Numbered from the stretch's first letter, positions 19,983-28,810 are shown. The stretch: DNA of 64,000 bases from Pseudochelatococcus lubricantis (GCF_042432495.1 NZ_JBHLXC010000006.1:186001-250000); one strand, 5' to 3'. Program-made: numbers and translations. The notes: generated by a model not told the origin, from the sequence alone.

Positions 19983-20001
19983 GGCGCGAGGCGATCGCGC
20001 C
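19983..20001. terminator. Weak hairpin between convergent lysR and phosphonate hydrolase genes
   Basis: GGCGCG at 19983-19988 pairs with CGCGCC at 19996-20001 and is followed by TTCC on the plus strand. It lies 36 bp after the lysR stop and could end transcription weakly. The stem is short and there is no real T-run. Confidence 0.25.
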
Positions 20002-20042
20002 TTCCTGAAGCAAGATGCATTCAACCTGAGCCGAGGCTTGCT

Positions 20043-21587
20043 CTAATTTTCCTGCACGTGCAGGCCTTGGGGACTGGCGCGATAGCGGGTGAGCGTACGG
20101 TCGGCATGGACGAGCCGCCACGACAGGGCCTTCTGGGCATAGTCGCGCACGCGCATGGCATAGGCGGGGTCGTCGGCGCGGTTGACGAACTCGTGCGGAT
20201 CGTCCTTGAGATCGAAGAACAGCGGCGGCAGGGCAGCGAAGTGGACGTATTTGTAGTCCTCGTCCTGCACCACGCAGAGGCTGCTTTCGTTCATGCCGAC
20301 GCCGAGCTGCTCCTGCGGGCGGGAATAGAAGATGTCGCGATAGTCGTATTCGTAATGCATCTCCGTGCGCCAGTCCGCGGGGCGCTCGCCCGCGACGAGC
20401 GGCAACAGCGAGCGGCCATCGCAGGCGGGCGGAATGTCGCCGCCGAGCCATTGCAGGATGGTCGGCATCACGTCGATGCTCTCCGTGAAGGCCGCGTCGA
20501 CGGCACCGGCGCGTTCGCGCATCCCCGGGTCCCTGATCACGAGCGGAATGCGGAAGCTCTCGTCGAAGTAGCCGATCTTGCCGAGGAGGTGATGGTCGCC
20601 AAGCTGCTCGCCGTGATCGCTGGTGAAGATGATCAGGGTGTCATCCCACTGGCCGGTTTCATCGAGATAGGCGAACACCTCGCCGAGACAGTCGTCGATC
20701 TCCGTCATCAGGCCGCAATAGGTGGCGCGCATCTGGCGGATGTCCGCCTCGTCCAGCGTGGCGCCCGATCCCTCGGCCCCATGGAAGAACGAGCCGCGCG
20801 AGATGCTGTCGATATAGAATTTCAGCAGCGGATGCTGCGCCGCCTCGCGCTCAGGGCTCTCGGCCCGCACGGGCGCCGGCATGTCCTGCGGCGCATACAT
20901 GGCGTGATAGGGAGCGGAGGCCACGAAGGGCGGATGCGGGCGGTAATAGCCGAGATGCAGGAAGAACGGCTTGCCGTTGCGCCCCTTGAGGTAGGTGAGC
21001 GCGCGCTCGGTGAAATAGGCCGAATCCGAGAACTCATGCGGGATGCGCGAGGGCAGGGCGGTCGCGCCCGGCACGGCGTCGACGCCATCGGGCAGCCAGA
21101 TGTCCTCCCGCTTCTCCGGCAGCGTGAAGCCCTGCTGCGCGACCCAGCCAAAATAGCCGTCCATGCTGGGCTCGAACGCGCCGACGGAACGGAAGCCGTC
21201 CATGAGGTCGCCGAGACCGAGGAAGCGCGGATCGCGCGGCGAGGTGGCGCGGGGATCGGGCGTCGTGGTGGTGTAGCCGACCAGCGCGGGATCGTAGCCG
21301 ATGCCGCGCAGCGCCTTGCCGAGATTGAAATGGCGCGCGTCGAGCGGCACCGTGTTCTGCACGGCGCGGTGGTTCATCAGGTAGAGGCCGGTCAGCAGGC
21401 TGGCGCGGGCCGGGCCGCACGGCACGCAGGTGGTGACGTGGTTGCGGAAGGTGACGCCCTCCCGGCACAGGCGGTCGAGGTTCGGCGTCCGCAGGAACGG
21501 CTCCTGGCCGGCTGCCCGCATGAGATGGGGCACGAAATCGGCCCGCCACTGGTCGACCACGATCAACAGGACATTTTTGCGCGCCAT
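20043..21587 (-). CDS. pehA: Phosphonate monoester hydrolase / phosphodiesterase (alkaline phosphatase superfamily)
   Basis: The 514-residue enzyme starts at ATG 21587 behind AAGGAG. Metal-binding Asp12 in VVDQWR, the sulfatase-type nucleophile motif C57-G-P-A-R61 in CVPCGPARASLLTGLYL, and FTSDHGEQLGDHHLLGK are all present. The text closely matches my memory of the Rhizobium and Burkholderia phosphonate monoester hydrolases throughout. Cys57 should be converted to formylglycine. The enzyme hydrolyses phosphonate monoesters and phosphodiesters. There is no signal peptide, so it acts in the cytosol. It ends the run of importer genes on the minus strand; 166 bp with a hairpin repeat separate it from the permease gene. 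No formylglycine-generating enzyme is encoded here. Confidence 0.93.
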   Translation of the reverse strand: MARKNVLLIVVDQWRADFVPHLMRAAGQEPFLRTPNLDRLCREGVTFRNHVTTCVPCGPARASLLTGLYLMNHRAVQNTVPLDARHFNLGKALRGIGYDPALVGYTTTTPDPRATSPRDPRFLGLGDLMDGFRSVGAFEPSMDGYFGWVAQQGFTLPEKREDIWLPDGVDAVPGATALPSRIPHEFSDSAYFTERALTYLKGRNGKPFFLHLGYYRPHPPFVASAPYHAMYAPQDMPAPVRAESPEREAAQHPLLKFYIDSISRGSFFHGAEGSGATLDEADIRQMRATYCGLMTEIDDCLGEVFAYLDETGQWDDTLIIFTSDHGEQLGDHHLLGKIGYFDESFRIPLVIRDPGMRERAGAVDAAFTESIDVMPTILQWLGGDIPPACDGRSLLPLVAGERPADWRTEMHYEYDYRDIFYSRPQEQLGVGMNESSLCVVQDEDYKYVHFAALPPLFFDLKDDPHEFVNRADDPAYAMRVRDYAQKALSWRLVHADRTLTRYRASPQGLHVQEN

Positions 21588-21667
21588 AGCGATTTCTCCT
21601 TCACGCAGGGAGGTAGATCATCTCATCGTTCCATGAAAACGAAGGAATAATCTAACTGTTTGATATT

Positions 21668-21711
21668 GAGCGCGTTCCGATCAAATGAAGTTACTTGATA
21701 GGAACGCGCTC
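21668..21711. repeat. Intergenic hairpin repeat, single-hairpin copy
   Basis: The left arm starts GAGCGCGTTCC (21668) and the right arm ends GGAACGCGCTC (21711). They form a 17-bp stem with one mismatch and a 10-base loop. The sequence matches the first hairpin of the two-hairpin element at 28886-28985. It sits between the permease gene and the phosphonate hydrolase gene of one apparent operon, where it could affect transcript stability. Confidence 0.8.
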
Positions 21712-21753
21712 TAAGGAATGGCTGCGACACACGGATGACAGCGGTGCCGCCGG

Positions 21754-22653
21754 TCAGCGCAACCGGACATCGCTGACGTCGCGCAGCCAGTCGCCCACGA
21801 CGCAGACCGAGAGCGTCGTGAACGCGGCCACGATGCTCGGGGCAAGCGCGATCCACCAGGCGATGGCGATGTAGTTCCGGCTCTCGCTGATGAGCAGGCC
21901 GAGCGACGTCAACGGCGGCTGCACGCCGAGCCCCAGGAAGCTCAGGCCCGTCTCGATCATGATGGTTTCGGGAAAGTTCAATGTCATCTGCACGAGCAGC
22001 GCACCCGTGATGTTGCGCAGGATGTGGTGGCGGTAAATGCGCCAGGAATCCGCGCCGACGGCCCGGAGCGCGGCCGCGTAGCCGGTGGTCTCCGCCTCCA
22101 CCACCAGCCCGCGCACGAGCCGCGCGTAGCGCTCCCAGCCGGCGAGGCCGACGATGATGACGAGCAGCCAGAAATTGTTGCCGAAGAAGGCGACGATCGT
22201 CAGCGCGAAGATCATGAAGGGCAGCGATGCCTGCACATCCACCAGCATCATCAACGCCTCCTCCCACCAGCCCCTCAGCCGCGCCGCCAGCATGCCGACC
22301 GCCGTGCCGACGCATGCGCCGATCAGGGTGCCCGCGACGGCGATCACGATGGAGAGGCGGATGGCGTGAATGACGCGGCTCAGCACGTCGCGCCCGAGGT
22401 GGTCCGAGCCGAGCCAGAAGGGCGTTTCGTAGCCGAACAGAGCCGGAGGCTTCAGGCGCAGCAGCGGCTGCTGCTCCGCATAGCCGTAGGGCGCGAGCCA
22501 AGGCGCGGCGATGGCGGCAGCGAACATCAGGGCCATCCAGCATGCGCCGAGACAGACGCTGAACGGCATGGAGCGGAATGCGGAACGTTTCCGGCGCCGG
22601 TTCGCCGCAACTGTCCCGGGCGCGGTCCCGGCGGCGGTTTCAGCGGATGTCAT
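21754..22653 (-). CDS. Dipeptide/oligopeptide-type ABC transporter permease (DppC-like)
   Basis: The 299-residue permease has an N-terminal cytoplasmic stretch rich in Arg, a first helix (CLGACWMALMFAAAIAAPWLAPYGY), the DppC-type signature HWLGSDHLGRDVLSRVIHAIRLS-like segment and the coupling loop GYAAALRAVGADSWRIYRHHILRNI. It ends with a C-terminal GDWLRD motif typical of the family. It overlaps the dppB-like gene by 14 nt. Together the pair forms the pore of an importer whose cargo, given the flanking phosphonate genes, is probably a phosphonate ester or conjugate rather than a peptide. Confidence 0.87.
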   Translation of the reverse strand: MTSAETAAGTAPGTVAANRRRKRSAFRSMPFSVCLGACWMALMFAAAIAAPWLAPYGYAEQQPLLRLKPPALFGYETPFWLGSDHLGRDVLSRVIHAIRLSIVIAVAGTLIGACVGTAVGMLAARLRGWWEEALMMLVDVQASLPFMIFALTIVAFFGNNFWLLVIIVGLAGWERYARLVRGLVVEAETTGYAAALRAVGADSWRIYRHHILRNITGALLVQMTLNFPETIMIETGLSFLGLGVQPPLTSLGLLISESRNYIAIAWWIALAPSIVAAFTTLSVCVVGDWLRDVSDVRLR

Positions 22654-23638
22654 CGTCGTTGTTCCAGAACCGGGGATTGACGAGGCCGTAGGCTAGATCG
22701 ATGGCGAGGTTCGCCGTGACCATGGCAACGGCGAGGAGAATGACGATCACCTGCGCCACCGCGAGATCGCGCACGGCGACGGCGTCGACCAGCAGCCGCC
22801 CGATGCCGGGCCATGCGAATACCTGCTCGACGATGATCGAGCCGCCCACGAGCCCGCCGATCGTGAAGCCGATCACGGTCAGGATGGGGACGGCGGCGTT
22901 CGGCAGAACATGCTGGACGATCGCCTGCGTGCGCGTCTCGCCCGCCGCCATCGCCGCCCTTACATAGGGCTGGCCAAGCGTTTCGAGCGCGGCGGAGCGG
23001 GTGAAACGCGCGATGACGGCAGCCCCGCTGAGGCCGAGAGTGACGACGGGCAGGATCAAGTGCGCGGCCGTGGCGCTGCCGGAACTCGGCAGCAGCCGCA
23101 GCCAGATGGCAAAGGCGTAGATAAGCCCGATGCCGATGACGAAGTTGGGCAAGCTGTACTTCACGGTCGCGAGCATCATCAGCGCCCGGTCCGCCATACG
23201 GCCATGCCGCAGCGCGGCGAATACGCCGACCGGCAAGCCGACGGCGAGGGTGAGCGCGAAGGCGCTGACGGTGAGCCGCAGCGTGGCGGGAACGCGCTCC
23301 AGCACCACCGCCACCGCATCCCGGCCGTTGGCGAGGGAATAGCCGAGATTGCCGTCGAGCATGTTGCGGAAATAGAGCGCGTATTGCGTCCAGACGGGCC
23401 GATCCAGCCCCCAGCGGCTGCGGAACGCGGCGGCGATGTCGGGCGGCGCGTTGTCCGGCAGCAACGAGAGCGCGGGGTCCCCCGTGAGCCGCAGAATGAC
23501 GAAGGTGAAGGTGACGACGATCCACAAGGTGATGAGCGTGCGCGCCAGCTTGAGGAGGCAGAAACGCGCCAGCGCGGCGAGGCGTCGGCCGAGGTGAGGA
23601 CCGGGCCTGCCGTCGTGCTGGAAGGGGAGCGTGTCCAT
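22640..23638 (-). CDS. Dipeptide/oligopeptide-type ABC transporter permease (DppB-like)
   Basis: This 332-residue protein carries the DppB hallmarks FVILRLTGDPA near residue 45, a periplasmic loop with NMLDGNLGYSLANGRDAV, and the cytoplasmic coupling loop YVRAAMAAGETRTQAIVQHVLPNA followed by GGSIIVEQVFAWPGIGRLLVDAV. About six membrane segments are visible. The N-terminus up to residue 30 is hydrophilic. It lies 12 bp after the dppF-like ATPase gene and is in the same operon. Confidence 0.87.
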   Translation of the reverse strand: MDTLPFQHDGRPGPHLGRRLAALARFCLLKLARTLITLWIVVTFTFVILRLTGDPALSLLPDNAPPDIAAAFRSRWGLDRPVWTQYALYFRNMLDGNLGYSLANGRDAVAVVLERVPATLRLTVSAFALTLAVGLPVGVFAALRHGRMADRALMMLATVKYSLPNFVIGIGLIYAFAIWLRLLPSSGSATAAHLILPVVTLGLSGAAVIARFTRSAALETLGQPYVRAAMAAGETRTQAIVQHVLPNAAVPILTVIGFTIGGLVGGSIIVEQVFAWPGIGRLLVDAVAVRDLAVAQVIVILLAVAMVTANLAIDLAYGLVNPRFWNNDDDIR

Positions 23639-23650
23639 GGATATGGCTCC

Positions 23651-24634
23651 TCAGGCAGCCGGGAGGAACGTCGACCCGCTGGCGACGCGGATGCAGGCGA
23701 CGCTTCGCGCGGGGCCGGCGGCGACACGCGCAGGTGCGTGTGTCCGGCAGTCGCGCTCCGCGACCGGGCAGCGGGGATGGAACGGACAGCCGGACGGGAT
23801 CGCGGCCGGATTGGGCGGCTCGCCCTTCAGGACGGCGCGGACACGCCGCATGCCCGGCGCCAGACGCGGCACGGCGGCAATCAACGCCTGCGTGTACGGA
23901 TGGAGCGGTTCGGCGAAGACTGCGCGTACCGGCCCTTCCTCGACGATGCGGCCGAGATACATGACGGCGACGCGGTCGGCGACGTGACGCACCACGCGCA
24001 GATCGTGCGAGATGAACACCGAGGCGAAGCCGCGCGCCGTCTGCAGGTCACGGATCAGGCGGATGATCTGGGCCTGGACGGAAACATCGAGCGCGGATAC
24101 CGGTTCGTCGAAGACGATGAAGTCCGGCTGCGTCGCCATGGCCCGCGCGATCACCACACGCTGGCGCTGCCCGCCGGATAGCTGATGCGGAAAGCGACCG
24201 GCAAGGGCGGGGTCGAGGCCCACCTGCGCCAGCAGGTCAGCCACCGGCAGGCGATTGCCCGCCGCCGGATGGATCACGGTCGGCTCGACGATCTGCTCGC
24301 CGACGCTCATGCGCGGATCGAGCGCCTGCAGCGGGTTCTGGAAGACGAGCTGCATGCGTGCGCGCAGGCGGCGCAGTGCGGGACTGCCCAGCCCCGCGAG
24401 ATCGTGCCCGTCGAACATGACCCTGCCGGACGAGGGCGGCATCAGGCCGAGCAGCAGGCGGCCGAGAGTGCTCTTGCCGCAGCCGCTCTCACCGACGACG
24501 GCCAGCGTTTCACCCCGGTCGACGGCAAGATCGGCTCCCGCCACCGCCTTGACGGTCGCGCGGGAGATCGTGGCGAACGCGCTTCCGCCGACGCGAAAAT
24601 GCTTCGCCACTCCCTGGGCCTCAACCAACGGCAT
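23651..24634 (-). CDS. Dipeptide/oligopeptide-type ABC transporter ATP-binding protein (DppF-like)
   Basis: The 327-residue ATPase has Walker A GESGCGKST (48-56), the Q-loop VFQNPLQALDPRMSVGEQI, signature LSGGQRQRVVIARAM and Walker B FIVFDEPVSALDVS. The C-terminal oligopeptide-transporter domain has the cysteine cluster CPFHPRCPVAERDC, which in homologues holds an iron-sulfur cluster. It overlaps the dppD-like gene by 14 nt. The partner ATPase and two permeases are adjacent, so the importer is complete. Confidence 0.88.
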   Translation of the reverse strand: MPLVEAQGVAKHFRVGGSAFATISRATVKAVAGADLAVDRGETLAVVGESGCGKSTLGRLLLGLMPPSSGRVMFDGHDLAGLGSPALRRLRARMQLVFQNPLQALDPRMSVGEQIVEPTVIHPAAGNRLPVADLLAQVGLDPALAGRFPHQLSGGQRQRVVIARAMATQPDFIVFDEPVSALDVSVQAQIIRLIRDLQTARGFASVFISHDLRVVRHVADRVAVMYLGRIVEEGPVRAVFAEPLHPYTQALIAAVPRLAPGMRRVRAVLKGEPPNPAAIPSGCPFHPRCPVAERDCRTHAPARVAAGPARSVACIRVASGSTFLPAA

Positions 24635-25655
24635 AGCGGATCAACCCCTGCGTCACGGCGGCGGAAGGCAGCGGATGGTAGCAGGCGACGCCCTGTTCCG
24701 GGCCGATTTCGCGCAGCGATGGCGGCGCCGTCTCGCAGACAGAGGTCGCAAGACCGCAGCGGGGATGAAACGGGCAACCGCTGGCGGGTCTTTCCCCGGG
24801 GTGGCCCGGAATGGCTACCGGCGGCATGTCGTCCGCGATATCCGGCATGGCCGCGAGCAGGGCGGCCGTATAGGGGTGACGGGGATGGCCGAGCACGCGG
24901 GCGGCGTCGCCCGTCTCCATGATCCGCCCGCCGTAGAGCACGACGACGCGATGCGCGATCTCGGCCACGACGCCCAGGTCATGCGTCACCAGCAGCACGC
25001 CCAGTCCCTCCCGCTTCTGAAGATCGGCGAGGAGGTCGAGAATCTGCGCCTGCGTCGTCACGTCGAGGGCGGTGGTCGGTTCGTCCGCGAGCAGGAAACG
25101 CGGGCGGGCTGCCAGCGCACCAGCGATCATTACACGCTGTGCCATGCCGCCGGAAAGTTCGTGCGGATAGCTCTTCATCAGCCGTTCCGGCTGCGGCAAG
25201 CCAACCCCGTCGAGCAGGGCGGCAGCCTCCCGGTCCGCCGCGGCGCCCCTCAGGCGGCGATGGCGGAACAGCTGGTCCCGCAGGTATCGCCCCACGGTCC
25301 AGCGCGGGTCGAGCGATGCCTGCGGGTCCTGAAAGATCGCGGCGATCACGCGGCCGCGCAGACGGATACTGTCGCCCGCGAAGCCGGTGATGTCGCTGCC
25401 ACCGAGCCGCACGTCGCCGGCGGTTTGTACCACGCCTCCCGGCAGCAGCCCCAGCATGGCCAGGATGGTGAGGCTCTTGCCGGAGCCGCTCTCGCCCACC
25501 AGCGCAACCGTCTCGCCCGGGACGACAGAAAATGCCACTCCCGAGACGAGGATGCCGCCGCTGTCGTGGGCGGCGATCGTGAGATCGCGCACCGCGAGCC
25601 GGCCATTTTCCACCGCCGACAGGTCGGCCGGCGGCACCCGCGACCCGTCTCTCAT
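24621..25655 (-). CDS. Dipeptide/oligopeptide-type ABC transporter ATP-binding protein (DppD-like)
   Basis: Starting at ATG 25655, one base after the binding-protein stop, the protein has 344 residues. The frame is open much further upstream but that part overlaps the binding-protein gene and has no family features. Motifs are Walker A GESGSGKS (54-61), Q-loop IFQDPQASLDPRWTVG, signature LSGGMAQRVMIAGAL, Walker B FLLADEPTTALDVT, and a C-terminal cysteine group CPFHPRCGLATSVC. It pairs with the DppF-like ATPase. Confidence 0.88.
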   Translation of the reverse strand: MRDGSRVPPADLSAVENGRLAVRDLTIAAHDSGGILVSGVAFSVVPGETVALVGESGSGKSLTILAMLGLLPGGVVQTAGDVRLGGSDITGFAGDSIRLRGRVIAAIFQDPQASLDPRWTVGRYLRDQLFRHRRLRGAAADREAAALLDGVGLPQPERLMKSYPHELSGGMAQRVMIAGALAARPRFLLADEPTTALDVTTQAQILDLLADLQKREGLGVLLVTHDLGVVAEIAHRVVVLYGGRIMETGDAARVLGHPRHPYTAALLAAMPDIADDMPPVAIPGHPGERPASGCPFHPRCGLATSVCETAPPSLREIGPEQGVACYHPLPSAAVTQGLIRYAVG

Positions 25656-25656
25656 C

Positions 25657-27225
25657 TCACGCAAAACGCAGGTTGTAGGGACGCAGGTCCATGAACTCGA
25701 ACGAAACCGGCCTCCAGCCGATGGTCTTGCGCACGCCGTAGATCTCCACGGGCCGGTAGAGAACGGCGCCCGGCGCTTCCTCTTCCCACAGGTCGGCCAG
25801 TTGCTGGAACAGCTTGTGGCGTTCATCGCCCGGCGCAAGGCTGCGGACCTTCGCGGCAAGCGCATTGTACTCCGCCGACGCCTTCCAGCCATGGGTCTGC
25901 TGCGGCGAGCCGTTCGGCCCCCAGTCGCTGGTGAGCGGGATGGAGGCATCCGGGAACTGGAAGCCGTTCGACCAGTTGCGGATCTGCATGCCGGGGGCCA
26001 GCACCTGTCCCCAGTTTTCGAGGATGTCGAGCCGGACGTTGAGGCCGATCGCCTTCCACATCTCCTGCATCATCTGCGCGGCAGCGACCGAGTTGACGTA
26101 GTAGTCGTTGAGGGTGCGGTAGCTGATCGGCTCCCCGTCGTATCCCGCTTCCTTGACGAGCGCGCGAGCCTTTTCCGGATCGTACCGGAAGGGCGGGCGC
26201 CCGGGATCGAAATCCGCGCCATAGGCCGGAATCTGGAAACCGTTGGGAATGACGGCCTTGCCGGCCCAGAGGGCATCGACGATCAGCTTGCGGTCGATGG
26301 CGAGATTGAGGGCCTGACGGATGCGCTTGTCCGACAGCCACCTCGCATCGCCCTGATAGACGAGCAGATGCACGTTCTCGATCACTGACGAGCGCGCCTC
26401 GACATCAGGTTGGCCTTCGAGCTGGACGAGGTTGTCAGGGGTCAGTGCGCAGGCGATGTCGTACTCGCCGCTGATGAGCCCGGCCGCGCGGGTCGCAACC
26501 TCCGGCACCACCTGGAAGGTGATGCGCCGGGCCGTGGGCTTGCCGAGATAATAGTCGTCGAACGCCTCCAGCACCACGCGGTCGCCCGGGTGGAACTCGA
26601 CCAGCTTATACGGCCCGGTGCCGACCGGCTTGAGACCGAACTGTTCCGGCCCGAGCGCGCGATAGAGCTTCTCCGGCACGACCCACGCGATCCACGAGGC
26701 GAGCCGCTTCTCCAGCGAGAAATCCGGCGCCTTCGTGCGGAAGCGGACGGTTCGGCCGTCGATGGCCTCCACGCTCTCGAAGGCGGCGGAGAACAGCGGG
26801 CCGCGCGGCACGAGGGGCTTGTCGCCCCACAGCCGTTCCGCCGACAGGCTGTAGGCGACATCCGCCGCGCTCACGGCGTCGCCGTTGTGGAACCTGACGT
26901 TGTCTGCGATGGAGACGACGACCGTACGCTCGTCCTCACGCTTCCAGCTTTTGGCGATGGCGGGCACCAGTTCCGTGCCCGAACCACTGTCGTTGCTGAA
27001 GAAGTCGCGGCGGATCAGCGTGTCGAACAGGGCGTTCGTGACGCGGTTGCCGACATTGCTGATGGCGTTGACCGGCTCCAGGGTCGGGGCAAGGCCCTGC
27101 ACCGCAATGCGAAGCTCCGGCCGGGGATCCTGTCCCTGCGCCAGCGCGCGCGGGAAGGGAAGGGCAGCGGCGGCGCCGGTGAGCGCAAGCCCCTGCAGTG
27201 CTTGACGTCGGTTGATGAAGGTCAT
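25657..27225 (-). CDS. Dipeptide/oligopeptide-type ABC transporter periplasmic binding protein
   Basis: The 522-residue protein begins at ATG 27225 (MTFINRRQALQGLALTGAAA), chosen because this gives a twin-arginine-type export signal (NRRQALQ followed by a hydrophobic run and ALAQG). The mature part belongs to the SBP_bac_5 family, with TVVVSIADNVRFHNGDAVSAADVAYSL near residue 95, the usual ligand-lid segment. It captures the cargo for the DppBCDF-like subunits. In this family cargo ranges from peptides to nickel, opines and glycosides; the phosphonate neighbours point to an organophosphonate here, as inference. Confidence 0.87.
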   Translation of the reverse strand: MTFINRRQALQGLALTGAAAALPFPRALAQGQDPRPELRIAVQGLAPTLEPVNAISNVGNRVTNALFDTLIRRDFFSNDSGSGTELVPAIAKSWKREDERTVVVSIADNVRFHNGDAVSAADVAYSLSAERLWGDKPLVPRGPLFSAAFESVEAIDGRTVRFRTKAPDFSLEKRLASWIAWVVPEKLYRALGPEQFGLKPVGTGPYKLVEFHPGDRVVLEAFDDYYLGKPTARRITFQVVPEVATRAAGLISGEYDIACALTPDNLVQLEGQPDVEARSSVIENVHLLVYQGDARWLSDKRIRQALNLAIDRKLIVDALWAGKAVIPNGFQIPAYGADFDPGRPPFRYDPEKARALVKEAGYDGEPISYRTLNDYYVNSVAAAQMMQEMWKAIGLNVRLDILENWGQVLAPGMQIRNWSNGFQFPDASIPLTSDWGPNGSPQQTHGWKASAEYNALAAKVRSLAPGDERHKLFQQLADLWEEEAPGAVLYRPVEIYGVRKTIGWRPVSFEFMDLRPYNLRFA

Positions 27226-27291
27226 GATCGTTTCCCTATGGGAAGACTGGCCAATGGGTTGCAAGCGCGGGACGGGGCGTTGCGCCGCCCG

Positions 27292-27936
27292 TCACGCGCC
27301 GTATTTCTCGATGAAGGCTTCGATGGGAAGGTCGCGGAAATCCTGCAGCGCCGATTTCAGCCGCTCGTGCGGCCAGTCCCACCAGGCAAGCGCCATCAGG
27401 CGCTCGGCAACCGTTGGCGGAAAACGCCGCTTGATTGGGCGGGCGGGTACGCCGGCGACGATGGTATAGGGGTCGACCGGCTTGCTCACCACGGCCCCGG
27501 CCGCGATGACGGCACCGATGCCGACATCATTGCCGGGAAGCACGATGGCGCCATGTCCCAGCCACACGTCGTGCCCGAGCGTGACATGGTGGTCGCGCCG
27601 CCAGTCGAAGAACGCAGCGTCGTCGCTGTCGCCCAGGCCATACATGCGCGAGCGATAGGTGAAATGATGCTGGCTGGCACGCCACGTGGCGTGGTTGCCG
27701 GGGTTGATGCGCGTCATCGCGGCGATGGAGCAGAACTTGCCCACCGTCGTATAGGCGATATCGGCCCAGGCGGCGGTGTAGCTGTAGTCGCCGAAATCGA
27801 CCTCGTTCAGCACGCTGCCCTCGCCAATCTCCACATAGCGGCCGAGGGTGGAGCGCGTGATGGAGGCGCCCGGGTGAATCAGCGGCGTCTCGCCCAGTTC
27901 CTTGACGGCCGTAGGAGCATCGCTGCCGTTCTCCAT
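27292..27936 (-). CDS. Hexapeptide-repeat acyltransferase, phosphonate-metabolism type
   Basis: This protein of about 214 residues is a left-handed beta-helix transferase, with repeats in IGEGSVLNEVDFGDYSYTAAWADI and VTLGHDVWLGHGAIVLPGNDVGIGAVIAAGAVVSK and the active-site loop NPGNHATWRASQHHFTYRS. It matches the family annotated as phosphonate metabolism transferase (TIGR03308), usually found inside C-P lyase loci. ATG 27936 has GAGG six bases upstream; ATG 27951 is the other option. The reaction is unknown; acylation of an aminophosphonate or an alcohol group is plausible. It lies between the PhnF-like regulator and the binding-protein gene. Confidence 0.8.
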   Translation of the reverse strand: MENGSDAPTAVKELGETPLIHPGASITRSTLGRYVEIGEGSVLNEVDFGDYSYTAAWADIAYTTVGKFCSIAAMTRINPGNHATWRASQHHFTYRSRMYGLGDSDDAAFFDWRRDHHVTLGHDVWLGHGAIVLPGNDVGIGAVIAAGAVVSKPVDPYTIVAGVPARPIKRRFPPTVAERLMALAWWDWPHERLKSALQDFRDLPIEAFIEKYGA

Positions 27937-28093
27937 AGAATCCTCACGCATGGCAAATCCGGGAGTTGCGCGGAGCGATCCGATACCGATGCCTTGTCTC
28001 CGCAGGGCCGCAATCGCGGCGTGCCTCGTGGTAGACGAATATTATGTAGAGAGAATGACGGCTGTACCTACAGCTTTGTCCGAGCAGCGGCCA

Positions 28094-28810
28094 TCAGAGC
28101 GCTTGCGACGCGCTTTTGAAGGTGAGCCGGACGAGCGATCCCGGCATGAGCGCGTTCTGCCATTCCGCGATGCGCCCGTCCGCTAGGCGCCCCAGCGCCA
28201 ACACTTCCAGTACGGGTGCGTTGAGGGGGCAGGACAGCAGCCTTGCCTCCTCCTGATCGGGCAGGCGCGTCGACACGGTGGTGGTGTCGCGGTGGAGGTC
28301 GCCGAGATTGTGCAGTTGCAGGACGCGCGTGAAGGAATGTTCGCGGGCTATCTCTTCCGCGAGATGCGGAACGAGGCTGGCCGGGAAGTAGCGCCGCGAC
28401 AGCAGGAAAGGCGTGCCGTCACCCCATATGACGGAAACGTGCCGGACGGCATCATCGCCCGGCGACAGACCGAGCGCCGCCGCGACGTCCCCATCTGCCG
28501 CCACGACGGTGTTCTCGATGACGGTCTGATCCCGCTTGATGCCCAGCGATTCAAGCGTTTGCCTGAAGCGGGAGGTCGCGTCGATCTCGTAGGTGACACC
28601 GTGCGGCGTGACATAGCTGCCGCGTCCGTTGACGATGCGGATAAAGCCGTCCTGCGAAAGGGAGAGGAACGCCCGGCGGACGGTGTTGCGGCTGACGCCG
28701 AGAGAAGCCGAAAGATCGTGCTCCGACGGCAGACGCTCCCCCGGGCTGTAGATGCCGGCCCCGATGTCGCTGGCGAGCGCGTCATAGACTTTTTGCCACT
28801 GGGGTTTCAT
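28094..28810 (-). CDS. phnF: GntR-family regulator with UTRA domain, PhnF-like
   Basis: The 238-residue protein has an N-terminal GntR winged helix (GIYSPGERLPSEHDLSASLGVSRNTVRRAFLSLSQDGFI) and a UTRA ligand-binding domain from about residue 80 to the end (SVIWGDGTPFLLSRRYFPASL ... EVLALGRLADGRIAEWQNALMPG). PhnF proteins control phosphonate genes in C-P lyase operons, and its position in front of the hexapeptide transferase and importer suggests local control by the imported compound. It is 142 bp upstream of the transferase gene on the same strand. Whether it binds a phosphonate is untested. Confidence 0.8.
   Translation of the reverse strand: MKPQWQKVYDALASDIGAGIYSPGERLPSEHDLSASLGVSRNTVRRAFLSLSQDGFIRIVNGRGSYVTPHGVTYEIDATSRFRQTLESLGIKRDQTVIENTVVAADGDVAAALGLSPGDDAVRHVSVIWGDGTPFLLSRRYFPASLVPHLAEEIAREHSFTRVLQLHNLGDLHRDTTTVSTRLPDQEEARLLSCPLNAPVLEVLALGRLADGRIAEWQNALMPGSLVRLTFKSASQAL

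Noticed and set aside
25656..25949. N-terminal extension of the DppD-like ATPase by 98 residues
   Set aside because: The extension overlaps the binding-protein gene antisense-free in another frame, has no ABC-family features, and an ATG at 25655 directly follows the upstream stop.
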